DNA of 64,000 nt from SAR86 cluster bacterium (GCA_023703555.1 CP097968.1:48001-112000); one strand, 5' to 3'; positions 7,325-17,170 are shown, counted from the stretch's first letter. The notes: generated from the letters alone by a model not told the origin. A program made the numbers and translations.

Positions 7325-8052
7325 CCTAAAGATTTACCTCCATCAATGTTAATATTTCTACCAGTCATGTAACTATTATCGTTCAATAAATAATCAATTA
7401 TCATGACTATATCATTAACGCAGCCCATTTTTCTTAATGGAATTTGTTTCAATATTTTTTCTTGTACTTTTGCTGAAGGAACATTATTTTCATCCCAAAG
7501 AATAACTCCTGGAGCAACAGAATTTACAAGAACCTCTGGAGCTAGCTCTTTTGCAAGAGTCTTTGTTAAATTTATTAAGCCAGCTTTAGCAGCTGAATAA
7601 ATACTGTATTTAGCAAGTCCTTGCTCAGCATGAATATCTGTGAGATTAATAATTGAACCTTTATTTTTCTTAAGTAAAGAACAGAGATATTTGCTTATGA
7701 ATATTGGAGCTTTAAGGTTTGATGAAATTAAATTATCCCAATCCTCAAGTGTATTTTTTTCAATTTCTACAGGATAAAAGGTAGATGCATTATTAATGAT
7801 TGCTGCAAGTTCTTGATGATTAGTAGAGATATAATCGCACAATTTCTCTACTTGCTCGTCTTTATCAAGATTAGCTTGAAAAATTTCACATGAATTATCT
7901 CTTTTGGCATTAAAATCTTTTTTAATCTTTAATGCAGAATCTGCTGAAGAACGAAAATGTAAAATAATATCCCAACCATCCTCATGCAAATGTGAAGCTA
8001 TTGCTTTGCCTATTCTCTTTGCTCCTCCAGTTATAAGTACTGATTTATTCAT
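7321..8052 (-). CDS. Short-chain dehydrogenase, pteridine reductase (FolM/PTR1) type
   Basis: NADPH-dependent SDR that probably reduces dihydropteridines or dihydrofolate. The cofactor motif is TGGAKRIG, in which Arg replaces the usual Gly as in FolM/PTR1. NNAST follows, then the catalytic segment INLTDIHAEQGLAKY and YSAAK, and the C-terminal DGGKSLG. The TDIHAEQG segment between the catalytic Ser/Asp position and Tyr resembles FolM, favouring it over a FabG-type reductase. No classical folA is in the window. It sits between cca and zapA with overlapping ends. Confidence 0.75.
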   Translation of the reverse strand: MNKSVLITGGAKRIGKAIASHLHEDGWDIILHFRSSADSALKIKKDFNAKRDNSCEIFQANLDKDEQVEKLCDYISTNHQELAAIINNASTFYPVEIEKNTLEDWDNLISSNLKAPIFISKYLCSLLKKNKGSIINLTDIHAEQGLAKYSIYSAAKAGLINLTKTLAKELAPEVLVNSVAPGVILWDENNVPSAKVQEKILKQIPLRKMGCVNDIVMIIDYLLNDNSYMTGRNINIDGGKSLG

Positions 8053-9049
8053 TTCTTAGAATTAATCCTTCAATAATTCTTAACTTTTCGTTTTGTATTT
8101 CATTGTATTGTTTGTTTTGAAGATACGAAAAGTCATAATCTTTAAACTGACTATAAACTCTTTTGATAAAAGTTTCTTTATTTGGAAAGAATTGTAAAGC
8201 CCAGAAGAAATCATTATCTTTGTTGTTATTAACAAATTTTTTAAAAAATTTGACTTTTTTAGATAGCTCTTTGGTTTCATCAAAGCTATCTAATAATTTC
8301 CAAAAGTATAATTTAATTTGTTTGCTTTTATCTTCAATAAGCTCGCCTCCCAAGGAATAGTTATTTTCCATTTCAGTAGCGCACCATTTTGCGAATGGAT
8401 CTGAGGGGAACTTATTTGGAATATTCTTTAGATTCTTGAACCAAGGTCTAAGAAGATCATATTCAACGATTATTTCTAAGAATCTTCTGAAGTTGAAATT
8501 TAACGCTTTTTCAACCTCCGCCCAAACCCTCTCTTTAGATAAAGAACTCAAAGATCCACTTTCTGAAATATTTTTTAGTTCAAGTTTCAGTTCATTATGC
8601 AACTTAAAATCATCTAGATAAGCACAAAATCGTGCCACCCTAAAAGCTCTTAGAGGGTCCTCTTTGAACGCCACTGAAACGTTCCTTAAGATTTTATTCT
8701 CTAAATCTTTAAGTCCATTATATGGATCGATAAGATTGCCATTCTTATCTTGTGCAATAGCATTAATTGTTAGATCTCTTCTAAATAGATCTTCCTCTAA
8801 TGTTACGTTGGGTGAAAAAGAAAAAATAAAATCTTTATGCCCCTTACCAGTACTTTTTTCTTTCCTTGCTAATGCATATTCCTCATTTGTTCTAGGGTGA
8901 AGGAAAACAGGAAAGCTAGAACCAATTTGTTTAAATTTTTTTGATTTCATCTCCTCGGGAGAGGAGCCAGTCACTACCCAATCATTATCAGATGATTCTT
9001 TCCCTAAAAGACTGTCTCTAATACTGCCTCCAACTCTGTAAATATTCAT
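8045..9049 (-). CDS. cca: CCA-adding tRNA nucleotidyltransferase
   Basis: Adds or repairs the 3' CCA of tRNAs. The class II nucleotidyltransferase head is clear: VGGSIRDSLLG, the acidic pair in SSDNDWVV, RRDLTINAIA and the motif DPLRAFRVARF. At 334 residues it lacks the C-terminal HD phosphohydrolase domain found in E. coli Cca (412 residues). The start overlaps apaH by 4 nt and the end overlaps the SDR by 8 nt, so it belongs to the long lptD-rpiA minus-strand array. Confidence 0.92.
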   Translation of the reverse strand: MNIYRVGGSIRDSLLGKESSDNDWVVTGSSPEEMKSKKFKQIGSSFPVFLHPRTNEEYALARKEKSTGKGHKDFIFSFSPNVTLEEDLFRRDLTINAIAQDKNGNLIDPYNGLKDLENKILRNVSVAFKEDPLRAFRVARFCAYLDDFKLHNELKLELKNISESGSLSSLSKERVWAEVEKALNFNFRRFLEIIVEYDLLRPWFKNLKNIPNKFPSDPFAKWCATEMENNYSLGGELIEDKSKQIKLYFWKLLDSFDETKELSKKVKFFKKFVNNNKDNDFFWALQFFPNKETFIKRVYSQFKDYDFSYLQNKQYNEIQNEKLRIIEGLILRNE

Positions 9050-9864
9050 TTTTTTGATTTCACAGTAATTATGGATTTATCATAAATATTATATGCACCA
9101 AGAGAACCTCCCCAAACACAACCTAAATCTATTCCCTTAATTGAAGTATGGTTTGTTACTCCTTTGATTGCAGCCCAGTGACCAAAAACTATTCCATCAA
9201 GCTCATTAAGACTTTTATGTCTGTATTTAAACCATGGCTTGTATTTCTTGATCTGTGTTTTATTCATTTTAGTTTTGAGGTCAAGTTTATAATTACTTGA
9301 GATAAACCTCATTCTTGTAAATACATTAACTAAATATCTTCTTCTATTACGTTTGTTTGTAGATTTTGAAATTTTTTTACTACGATCGCTATACATGCTT
9401 CGTAAAAATTCCTCAGGATCTTTTTTCAATGAGTAAGTTAGCTCTTCATTAGATGCGAGTATATCTTTTACTCCCCAAGATGGCAGAACTCCAGCGTGTA
9501 CCACAAGGGTTTTCTTCTTATTGTTTTGAATTATTTTTGCAAAAGGAAAATTAAGGAAATAGTCTAAAATGTCCAATTTTGTTTTCTTATCGATAATTTT
9601 CTGAAGAGTATGACTTTTATCCTTATTTTTACCTATACCTAAAATTAAAGCCATCATATGTAAATCATGGTTTCCAAGCACACTTTTAATCTTATTTTTA
9701 ATAACAAAATCAACGACCTTATCAGATTCAGGACCACGATTTACGATATCACCGACACAAAAAATGTCGTTATTTCTTTTATATCCAATTTGTTTTAAAA
9801 GTTGCCTTAGTTCTTGATAGCAGCCCTGAATATCACCAAGAATAAATTTAAATTTTTTTTCCAT
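9046..9864 (-). CDS. apaH: Bis(5'-nucleosyl)-tetraphosphatase, symmetrical
   Basis: Hydrolyses Ap4A (and, in other species, Np4 RNA caps) to two ADP. Metallophosphatase motifs are present in order: GDIQGC, GDIVNRGP, GNHDLHMM and HAGVLP. At 272 residues it matches E. coli ApaH. The usual partner apaG is not between rsmA and apaH here; rsmA overlaps the start directly. A lysine/arginine-rich insert (about 160-180) is an oddity of this copy. Confidence 0.94.
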   Translation of the reverse strand: MEKKFKFILGDIQGCYQELRQLLKQIGYKRNNDIFCVGDIVNRGPESDKVVDFVIKNKIKSVLGNHDLHMMALILGIGKNKDKSHTLQKIIDKKTKLDILDYFLNFPFAKIIQNNKKKTLVVHAGVLPSWGVKDILASNEELTYSLKKDPEEFLRSMYSDRSKKISKSTNKRNRRRYLVNVFTRMRFISSNYKLDLKTKMNKTQIKKYKPWFKYRHKSLNELDGIVFGHWAAIKGVTNHTSIKGIDLGCVWGGSLGAYNIYDKSIITVKSKK

Positions 9865-10615
9865 ATTTATTCAATATCTCTAAATAGTCATTAATGATAA
9901 GTTCTTCCGGTCTTTTATCCAATGAAAAGCTAAAAGAGGGTACTGTTGAAAAAATTTTCTTCAAAGGGAAAAGAATTTTTTTTCTTGGATGAGAAAAACA
10001 TACCTGTAAAATTTTTTTAAATTTCAAATAATCTATAGAGTTATCAATATACTTTTTATCCTTTGTAATTTTGATCACGCTTGATGTTACTTCTGGCATT
10101 GGTTCAAAAGCAGTATTTGGTACGTCAAAAAGGATCTCTATATTTGCAAGTAGTTTTGTTTGCATGGATAGCTTTGTTGATTTTTTATACTCTGGGGCAA
10201 ATCTTAAAGCCAATTCTTTTTGAATCAAAAAAATACACTCTGAATACACAATATCAGATTCAAGAATTTTGAGGATTATTTGGGAAGATGCATTATAAGG
10301 TAAGTTACCAAATATAAATAAGTTCTCTTTTTTTACCTCAGACAGATTTAGCTTTAAAAAGTCTTTATGCTTTAGAATTAGATTTTTACTTAATTCAAAT
10401 TTTTTCGATAAAATTCTTATAAGATCATTGTCAATTTCTACAAGTGTTAAGCTTTTCGACTTATTGTTTAAGTATTCTGTAAGGGCCCCATCTCCAGGGC
10501 CAATCTCCAATAAGTTTGAATGAATATTAAAACTAGAACAATCGACGATCTTATTTAAATAATATTTATCCCTTAAAAAATTCTGTCCAAGGTTTTTTTT
10601 AAAATTTGTGAACAT
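9848..10615 (-). CDS. rsmA: 16S rRNA dimethyladenosine transferase RsmA/KsgA
   Basis: Dimethylates A1518/A1519 of 16S rRNA in late 30S assembly. It opens with KKNLGQNFLRD, then has the SAM motif LEIGPGDGALT and the catalytic FGNLPYNASSQII. ATG 10615 is preferred over an upstream TTG (10624) because it places KKNLGQNFL at the usual distance from the start. It overlaps pdxA upstream and apaH downstream. Length 255 residues is normal to slightly short. Confidence 0.95.
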   Translation of the reverse strand: MFTNFKKNLGQNFLRDKYYLNKIVDCSSFNIHSNLLEIGPGDGALTEYLNNKSKSLTLVEIDNDLIRILSKKFELSKNLILKHKDFLKLNLSEVKKENLFIFGNLPYNASSQIILKILESDIVYSECIFLIQKELALRFAPEYKKSTKLSMQTKLLANIEILFDVPNTAFEPMPEVTSSVIKITKDKKYIDNSIDYLKFKKILQVCFSHPRKKILFPLKKIFSTVPSFSFSLDKRPEELIINDYLEILNKYGKKI

Positions 10616-11570
10616 TCCCAGCAATTTTAATGCATTCAGTCATACTTGAAGGATCAGCTATAAACTTTGGGGCTATATCTTCAGCAGTTCCATGATCTAC
10701 AGAAATCCTTGGATATGGAAGGCCAAAAGTAATATTAACTGTTTTTTTAAAATCAATTGTCTTTATTACAGGTAACGCCTGATCATGAAACATTGATAAA
10801 AAACCATCATAGTCTTGTTTTAAAAAAGCCGTATCTGCTGATATTGGACCACTCACCTTTAGCCCTTCAGATTGCAGTAGTTTAATTGCAGGCTCTATTA
10901 TCTTCTTTTCTTCGTTTCCAATTGTTCCATTTTCTCCTGCATGCGGATTAAGAGCTAAAACACATATGTGAGGATTGGTTATACCAAAAAAATTATGCAA
11001 TCCTTTTAAAAATATTCGTGCCTTATTTAGGATAAGCTCTTGAGTTAGTTTTTCAGGCACATCCGATATTGGAATATGAGTTGTAACAAGACCAATACGC
11101 ATTTTTGGATTTGAAAGAACCATCAGCACTTCACTAGACTTTGTCACATACTGTAAGTATTCAGTATGTCCTCGAAAAGTTTTTTTGAAGCTTGAAGCAA
11201 TACTTTTGTTTATTGGCCCAGTGATCATACAGAATTTATTTTCCTCTGCAATTTTAGAAGCAATATCTAAATTTTTAACAACGTACTCGCTGTTTGTTTT
11301 ATTTGAAACACCAATATCATAATCGTTTACTAAAACTGGTGTAGTTACATTTAGTTTTCCTACTAAAACATTCTCAGGATTTTCGTTGTTTATGTATGGA
11401 ACTTTTGTGCCAAGCCGACTGAATACTTTTTCTAATATTTGTGGATCACAAACAACAAAGAACTTGTGTAGATACTTATTTAATTGTAGCTGGGTTAGAG
11501 ATTTTAGAAATACTTCAGCACCAATGCCTGATGGATCGCCTAAACTAACAACAATGTTTCCTCTGATCAA
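10599..11570 (-). CDS. pdxA: 4-hydroxythreonine-4-phosphate dehydrogenase
   Basis: Oxidises 4-phosphohydroxy-L-threonine in DXP-dependent pyridoxal phosphate synthesis. Metal-binding histidines are visible in FRGHTEYLQ, FHDQALPVIK and DHGTAEDIA, and the N terminus SLGDPSGIGAEV is diagnostic. The start is TTG at 11570, overlapping the surA stop as TTGA. Length 323 residues is normal. It lies within the conserved surA-pdxA-rsmA order. Confidence 0.95.
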   Translation of the reverse strand: MIRGNIVVSLGDPSGIGAEVFLKSLTQLQLNKYLHKFFVVCDPQILEKVFSRLGTKVPYINNENPENVLVGKLNVTTPVLVNDYDIGVSNKTNSEYVVKNLDIASKIAEENKFCMITGPINKSIASSFKKTFRGHTEYLQYVTKSSEVLMVLSNPKMRIGLVTTHIPISDVPEKLTQELILNKARIFLKGLHNFFGITNPHICVLALNPHAGENGTIGNEEKKIIEPAIKLLQSEGLKVSGPISADTAFLKQDYDGFLSMFHDQALPVIKTIDFKKTVNITFGLPYPRISVDHGTAEDIAPKFIADPSSMTECIKIAGNVHKF

Positions 11571-12814
11571 GACTCTTTAATTTCAATAAAAGCATCTGCT
11601 CTTAACTCTTGCAAATCAGTTTCAAGTTCTTCCTCAAACTTCCTGTTGTATAAATAGCTAAAAGCTTGCTCAGCAATATTTTCATCAGTTTTGTCTTTTA
11701 CCCTTGTATTAAGAACTTCCAGAATATGCCATCCATTCTCAGTAAGAAATGGTTCTGAAACAACGTTAATACCCTCTGACATCATTCTTTGTTCAAATTC
11801 AAAGACATATCTTCCTTCACCTGCCCAACCTAAATTTCCTCCCTCTTGTTTTGATCCAGGATCATCGGAGAACTCTTTTGCTAGATCAGTAAAGTTTGAC
11901 TCTCCAGACAGAATCATCTTTCTCAGGTCATTTATAAGATTTTCTGACGCAGTAAGATCTCTAATTCTATTGGGAGAGATTAGTATATGTCTTACCTCCC
12001 ATTGCTTTTCAAATTTAACAGATGGCCCTCTTTTATTATCTAAGTACAAGATATGACTTCCTACTCCACTTTCTACAATATTTGAGAATTGCCCAATTTC
12101 TAGTTGGTCAATTTCTTCTTGAAATAGTGCGGGAAAATCTGTTATTTTTCTCCATCCTAGATCTCCTTTGTTTTCATCACTTGATAACTCAGCAAAAGCA
12201 CTTTCGCTTGACATTCCACCATCAAGGAAACCTTTAACCTTTCCAAGTGCATCCTGAATAGAGGCACTATCATTTTTTTTTATTAAGATCTGAAATACTT
12301 TTAATTCTGGTCCAAGCTGAAACTTTGCTTCATCTGTATTCAGAAAATTATCTAACTCTTCTTTTGGAATAGAAATTTTATTTTGTATCCTTCCCTGTTG
12401 TACTCTTTGAATCTTAAGTTGATTTTTAACTTTTTCTCTAAATTGGTCATACAATGTACCCTCTTTTTCGATGAAATCAATAAATGTCTCAAGAGTCATA
12501 TCGCTGGACTGAGCTATTCTTTTTAATGTTACATTAAGTTCCTCGTCGCTTATTTTTATTCCAACTCTATCTGCAATCTGTAATTGTAGTTCCTCAAGTA
12601 TTAACCTTTCTGTTACAGATTCTCTCACTTCTTTTTCAGAGCCAACAATCATCCCATTTATTGCAGCATCTTTCTTGTAGGCGATTATTTCTTGAACTAT
12701 CTCAGATTCCAACACAACTCCGTCATTGACAATTACAGCTATTCTATCTAATTCATTTGGATGAATTAGATTAGAAAAAGCCAAAAGAAAAAGTACTCTA
12801 ATTATAAATTCCAT
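11567..12814 (-). CDS. surA: Periplasmic chaperone/peptidyl-prolyl isomerase SurA
   Basis: Escorts outer-membrane proteins to BAM. A signal peptide (about 1-20, MEFIIRVLFLLAFSNLIHP) is followed by the SurA N-terminal chaperone domain (about 22-165; DRIAVIVNDGVVLESEI is typical) and two parvulin domains (about 170-270 and 280-375, the second with GGNLGW). A C-terminal helix rejoins the N domain. The substrate LptD is encoded just upstream with a 17-nt overlap, and BamD is also in this window. Confidence 0.94.
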   Translation of the reverse strand: MEFIIRVLFLLAFSNLIHPNELDRIAVIVNDGVVLESEIVQEIIAYKKDAAINGMIVGSEKEVRESVTERLILEELQLQIADRVGIKISDEELNVTLKRIAQSSDMTLETFIDFIEKEGTLYDQFREKVKNQLKIQRVQQGRIQNKISIPKEELDNFLNTDEAKFQLGPELKVFQILIKKNDSASIQDALGKVKGFLDGGMSSESAFAELSSDENKGDLGWRKITDFPALFQEEIDQLEIGQFSNIVESGVGSHILYLDNKRGPSVKFEKQWEVRHILISPNRIRDLTASENLINDLRKMILSGESNFTDLAKEFSDDPGSKQEGGNLGWAGEGRYVFEFEQRMMSEGINVVSEPFLTENGWHILEVLNTRVKDKTDENIAEQAFSYLYNRKFEEELETDLQELRADAFIEIKES

Positions 12815-14708
12815 TTTGTAATATATTTTTCAAAGGTTTTAAACCTTTTGTAAGCCCAATTAACTCAAATTCAAAACTTAGGTTATTTTTTACTACTGTA
12901 TTAGTCAAATTTATTTGATCTATATAACTGAAACCAGTGCTCTCCAGAGGAACATATGGGAAGAATCTTGCTCTTTCAAAAGACAATCGAAACTTGAGAC
13001 AATCATAGCTCCACTCGGTTCCAATAACGTTTTCATTTAATGTTTTATCCTCAAATGAATATTGAGTTCTTGAAAATAAAACGAAGTTATCGAAATTCTT
13101 TCTAAATTTAAGAAAATAATTATTTATTCCCATTAGAGGATAACTAGCCATCATGAACTTATTCTTTTCAATTGATAAGGATGAAGAATCTCCAACATAG
13201 TCAATTCCAAAAATGTTAGACATAAACTTTTCCTTCTCAAGGCTATAATTTCCTTTGACCCTAATGTTGATATTTCCAAAGTCTTTATTAAAGTTAAAAA
13301 AAACGGGCTTTTTAGCATAGAACTTTTTGAAAATCATACTTTCATTTTCAAAATTATATTCTTCATAAAGGTTTGTAGAAAATGATGCATTTAGCCCTTT
13401 ATACATATTTGAATAATAAAGGAAAACCTTTCTTTGGTTTCCACTCCTATCTCTTCCAAGCCATGAGTTCAGTGAAATATTTGATTCTGGTGAAGGCATT
13501 TTAGGATAAGAATCTAAAATTGGATAATTACTTTCGTCATTAAATGTCGACCATAGATAGCCGATTTTAAGTTTTGTATTATTTGGCGAAAGTATTTGTT
13601 GTATAACAAAATTAGATGAATTTTGGTTTTCAATAATTTGCGCGTCTTTTATTTTATATTCAGACCAGTAGGCTGCAAGCGACGTCTTAAGTAAAGCTTT
13701 TGAAAGCAGTATGTCTTTTGTTAATTCAAGGTCTCTTGAGGTTCTATCAACATTTTTAAAGACTTTGTAAGGGAAACCCATCCTCATATTATCCATCGAC
13801 ATCTCTTGTACAATTGGAGCATTCTGCCTATTTTCAAATTTGGAATATTCAGAACTTCTTTTTAATTTCCAACCAAAAAAATTGTAAAAGGCTTCGTATT
13901 TAAAAAAGGTCTTTTCATGATTAATTGGGCGCAATAAACCTAAACTTTCAAACCCGTGATTGCTAAGAGTGAATATTCTATTAGTCGTTAAATAAGTGAG
14001 TTCAATTTTTTTATTAAGGTCTAGAGCTCGTCTGTTAGTTTGTAAAAACTTATATCCATAGTTTTGTATAAGTGAACTTCCACTAACATCAGAGAAATCT
14101 ACATGAAAATTTAGCCCATCATTTATCTCATAATTAGATTTCAATCTATAAATCCATGAGTTTCGATCATCATTTAAAGCAAAAGTATTAAAGGTAAGAT
14201 GGGATTTCTTATTTTGAAATGCATAAGATATTGATGCTCCAAGTGTGCCATTTGTATAGATTGGCTCAAAGGTGGTAATAGATCTGTCAGTTTTGAATCG
14301 ATACTTATAACTTATATCAAAGTTTGAGTCTGTTATGCCTAAATTCGGTATGTTTAAAGTATCTTTATCATCAAGTTTAATATCACCAATCCAAAAAATA
14401 GGAACTTCAAAAATCTCAACCACTGAATTATCAATTTCAACATCATTTGTTTTATCATTTATGACAGCCGAGGAAGACCTTATTTTCCATATAGAGTTAT
14501 TTTCACAGGTCGAAAGTTTTATGTCCTTAAGTAAGACTTTGTTATCTGTTATTTTTGCATCTGAAAAAAAGATTTTTCTAGACTCTGAAATTTCAATATA
14601 ACCTTCTGAAATTTTAAGCTTATCATGATCATCTGATGGACAATCAGAGTAAACAAAGCTACAAGATTGGATCATTAATAGATAGATAAGATTTTTTATT
14701 TTGTACAT
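12798..14708 (-). CDS. lptD: LPS-assembly protein LptD, compact form
   Basis: Outer-membrane beta-barrel that, with LptE, inserts LPS. ATG 14708 begins a signal peptide (MYKIKNLIYLLMIQSCSFVY). An OstA-like jelly-roll (about 25-135) precedes the C-terminal barrel, which contains a family-like block near SDVSGSSLIQNYG. At 636 residues it is well below the ~780 of E. coli. Mature cysteines seen are one near the N terminus, one near residue 68 and a single one in SYDCLKF, where E. coli has adjacent Cys-Cys, so the disulfide scheme must differ. Position before surA supports the call. Confidence 0.88.
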   Translation of the reverse strand: MYKIKNLIYLLMIQSCSFVYSDCPSDDHDKLKISEGYIEISESRKIFFSDAKITDNKVLLKDIKLSTCENNSIWKIRSSSAVINDKTNDVEIDNSVVEIFEVPIFWIGDIKLDDKDTLNIPNLGITDSNFDISYKYRFKTDRSITTFEPIYTNGTLGASISYAFQNKKSHLTFNTFALNDDRNSWIYRLKSNYEINDGLNFHVDFSDVSGSSLIQNYGYKFLQTNRRALDLNKKIELTYLTTNRIFTLSNHGFESLGLLRPINHEKTFFKYEAFYNFFGWKLKRSSEYSKFENRQNAPIVQEMSMDNMRMGFPYKVFKNVDRTSRDLELTKDILLSKALLKTSLAAYWSEYKIKDAQIIENQNSSNFVIQQILSPNNTKLKIGYLWSTFNDESNYPILDSYPKMPSPESNISLNSWLGRDRSGNQRKVFLYYSNMYKGLNASFSTNLYEEYNFENESMIFKKFYAKKPVFFNFNKDFGNINIRVKGNYSLEKEKFMSNIFGIDYVGDSSSLSIEKNKFMMASYPLMGINNYFLKFRKNFDNFVLFSRTQYSFEDKTLNENVIGTEWSYDCLKFRLSFERARFFPYVPLESTGFSYIDQINLTNTVVKNNLSFEFELIGLTKGLKPLKNILQNGIYN

Positions 14709-14717
14709 TAGGTTGTT

Positions 14718-14723
14718 ATTATA
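14718..14723 (-). promoter_or_regulatory. -10 box of lptD promoter, 9 nt before the start codon
   Basis: The minus strand reads TATAAT nine bases before the lptD ATG. Transcription would begin at or within about 3 nt of the start codon. The -35 region is weak. The box lies in the 40-bp gap shared with the divergent SDR gene. Confidence 0.45.
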
Positions 14724-14748
14724 TGACTTAAACACTATAGGAGTAGTC

Positions 14749-15606
14749 ATGAGTCTCAAAGATAAAGTAATTTTCATTTCAGGTGCAAGCAGAGGTATTG
14801 GCTTGGCAATAGCATTAAAAGCAGCTAAAGATGGAGCAAAAATTGCCATTGCTGCCAAAACAACGGAACCACATCCCAAGTTAGAGGGAACAATTTTTAC
14901 TGCAGCAGAACAAATAGAAGCTGCTGGTGGGATGGCTCTTCCATTAAAATGTGATATTAGATTTGAAGAGAGTCTAACTGATTGTATAAATCAAACTGTT
15001 GAAAGATTTGGAGGTATAGATATCTGTATAAATAATGCATCTGCAATAAACCTTACAGGGACATTGCAAACAGATATGAAGAGATATGATTTGATGCATA
15101 ATATAAATGGAAGAGGTACATTTCTTACAAGCAAGCTTTGCCTGCCCCATCTTTTAAACGCATCGAACCCGCATATTCTTAATATTTCACCACCTCTTGA
15201 TATGGATAAAAAATGGTTCAGTGGTAGTGTTGCTTATACAATTGCCAAATTTAATATGAGTATGTGTGTTTTGGGAATGGCGGAGGAATTTTTAGGAAAA
15301 GTGGCAGTCAATGCATTATGGCCGCGTACAGCAATAAAGACTGCTGCAGTTGCAAATGTTTTAGGTGGAGGGGAGATTTACCAAAAATCAAGAGATCCAC
15401 AAATAATGGCGGATGCAGCTTATATTATTTTAAATAAAGAGAAGGACAAATTTACTGGAAATTTTGTTATTGATGACACAATTCTAGCTGAACATGGCGA
15501 AACAGATTTCAGAAAATATTGTGACTATCCTTTTTCTGAACTTACTCCAGATTTCTTTGTACCAGATGATGTGTATCCGGTCCCACAAGTTGTAAAGGAT
15601 AGTTGA
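14749..15606 (+). CDS. SDR oxidoreductase, HSDL2-like
   Basis: NAD(P)-dependent short-chain dehydrogenase resembling the hydroxysteroid-dehydrogenase-like 2 group. It has FISGASRGIG at the N terminus, the AAKTTEPHPKLEGTI segment typical of that group, INNASA, and the catalytic Tyr/Lys in YTIAK. ATG 14749 is chosen because a TAGGAG ribosome binding site precedes it and the N terminus MSLKDKVIFISG is family-like. The substrate is unknown. It sits between lptD and amgK-murU, where Pseudomonas has no such gene; its stop overlaps amgK as TTGA. Confidence 0.8.
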   Translation: MSLKDKVIFISGASRGIGLAIALKAAKDGAKIAIAAKTTEPHPKLEGTIFTAAEQIEAAGGMALPLKCDIRFEESLTDCINQTVERFGGIDICINNASAINLTGTLQTDMKRYDLMHNINGRGTFLTSKLCLPHLLNASNPHILNISPPLDMDKKWFSGSVAYTIAKFNMSMCVLGMAEEFLGKVAVNALWPRTAIKTAAVANVLGGGEIYQKSRDPQIMADAAYIILNKEKDKFTGNFVIDDTILAEHGETDFRKYCDYPFSELTPDFFVPDDVYPVPQVVKDS

Positions 15607-16538
15607 AGGAACTAATTCAAGAGGCCAGTGCATGGTCATCGAAGATACTTGGTAAAGAAACCACGTCTATTGAGAAGCTTAGAAAAGAAGCAAGCATAAG
15701 AGACTATTACAGAGTTATTAGTGGCGATCAGTCTTTTGTTCTTATGGATAATTTTGACGATTTAGAAGGAGCCACAAAATTTTTATACATTGGAAAATTA
15801 TTTAGAGAGAATAATCTTCCTGTGCCAGAAGTTATGGCATTTTCTGAGGACCTTAAATACCTACTTCTTGAGGATTTGGGGAACGAAGTTCTCGATCAAA
15901 CGAACATACTGTCTGATGAAGCAATTCTTACAAAGAGCATTTGCCACATAGCTAATATTCAAAACCTCCCTCTTGATGTTCTGCAATCATTTTCAAAAGA
16001 GTCTCTAGTGCACCAAACTTTTGGCTTTAGAAATGTTTTTCAATATAAGGGAATTGTACTCACTTCTAAAGAGGAAAAGACAATATCCAATTTAAGATAT
16101 TTTCTCGTTCAAATGTTAATGAACCAACCTTTTGTCCCCTTACACAATGATTTTGAGAGACGAAATTTAATTTTAAATAAAGAAGAGATTTATATAATTG
16201 ATTTTCAGGATTGTTGTGTAGGACCGATGGGTATTGATTTAGCTTCAATATTATATGAACACGATAGAAATTATGACGAAGAACTAATCCTAAGCCAAAT
16301 TAGAAGTTTCCTCTCAAAAAAAAGTTCTAATATGAAAGAGAACAAAGTTCTTGAATATATCTTTGTCGCTTTAGCTCACAGATCGATACGTATTGTAAGT
16401 ACATTCGTTTCTTACTTTTTAGAGGGCAAGTTGCTGAACAGAAAAAAAGACTTAGAGAAATTTATTATTCGTATAATTTTGAGTCTCAATAAACTGAATA
16501 GAACTGAAGAAGCACAAATAATAAAAAAACTTTTATGA
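15603..16538 (+). CDS. amgK: N-acetylmuramate/N-acetylglucosamine anomeric kinase AmgK
   Basis: Aminoglycoside-phosphotransferase-fold kinase that phosphorylates MurNAc at C1 for peptidoglycan recycling. The kinase motifs are LLLEDLGNEVL, the catalytic loop LHNDFERRNLIL and the metal-binding IDFQDCCVGPMGIDLAS. The function is assigned mainly from the immediate murU partner and the closeness to lptD, as in Pseudomonas. It starts with TTG overlapping the SDR stop and overlaps murU by 4 nt. Without murU it would be called only an APH-family kinase. Confidence 0.85.
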   Translation: MKELIQEASAWSSKILGKETTSIEKLRKEASIRDYYRVISGDQSFVLMDNFDDLEGATKFLYIGKLFRENNLPVPEVMAFSEDLKYLLLEDLGNEVLDQTNILSDEAILTKSICHIANIQNLPLDVLQSFSKESLVHQTFGFRNVFQYKGIVLTSKEEKTISNLRYFLVQMLMNQPFVPLHNDFERRNLILNKEEIYIIDFQDCCVGPMGIDLASILYEHDRNYDEELILSQIRSFLSKKSSNMKENKVLEYIFVALAHRSIRIVSTFVSYFLEGKLLNRKKDLEKFIIRIILSLNKLNRTEEAQIIKKLL

Positions 16539-17170
16539 ATGTTATTATTCTTGCCGCAGGTTTTGGTAGAAGACTCCAAGAACTTACTGAAAACACACCC
16601 AAACCACTTATTGAAGTAAGAGGAAGACCATTAATACATTATCATTTAGAAAAAGTACTTTCTCTGGGCCCTGACAGAATTGTCATTAATACACACTTTT
16701 TAGCAGACAAGCTTGAGGATAATATCACACAAAATTTCCCGACAGATCAAATAATTTTCAGTAGAGAAGAGAAAATTTTAGGCACTGGAGGGGGCATAAA
16801 GAATGCTTTTAATTTTTTGAATGGCGATGAGGCATTAGTTATTAACTCTGATATTTTTACAAATTTAGACTATTCAAAGCTTCAAGGATTTAAATCAAAT
16901 ACTGTGTTTGCAATTAAATCTAACTCTCATTCTGATTTTGGTATTGCAGATGGTTACGTAAGCTTGCACGGCGATCAAGATTATACTTTTTCTGGTATAA
17001 GTGTAATAAACAGATTATCTCTCGAGAGTGTAAACGAATCTAAGTTTCACTATTGGCGCGATCTACTGAAAAATTTAGCAGATAATAACGAGCTCAAAGC
17101 GGAAATCCTCAATGTAAGTTGGTATGATGTTGGTAGTAAAAAAGTGGTCGAATTTTTAAATGAATACTAA
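16535..17170 (+). CDS. murU: N-acetylmuramate-1-phosphate uridylyltransferase MurU
   Basis: Nucleotidyltransferase that makes UDP-MurNAc from MurNAc-1-P and UTP, completing the salvage route that bypasses MurA and so the fosfomycin target. The signature [20 protein letters not shown] with the catalytic Arg and Lys is at the N terminus, and the metal-binding Asp is in VINSDIF. At 211 residues it is the compact MurU type without a C-terminal acyltransferase. It is coupled to amgK (ATGA) and overlaps rpe by 11 nt. Confidence 0.87.
   Translation: MNVIILAAGFGRRLQELTENTPKPLIEVRGRPLIHYHLEKVLSLGPDRIVINTHFLADKLEDNITQNFPTDQIIFSREEKILGTGGGIKNAFNFLNGDEALVINSDIFTNLDYSKLQGFKSNTVFAIKSNSHSDFGIADGYVSLHGDQDYTFSGISVINRLSLESVNESKFHYWRDLLKNLADNNELKAEILNVSWYDVGSKKVVEFLNEY

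Noticed and set aside
14709..14879. Upstream in-frame extension of lptD
   Set aside because: The extra residues overlap the divergent SDR gene and are unlike a signal peptide; ATG 14708 begins a clear signal and has a -10 nearby.
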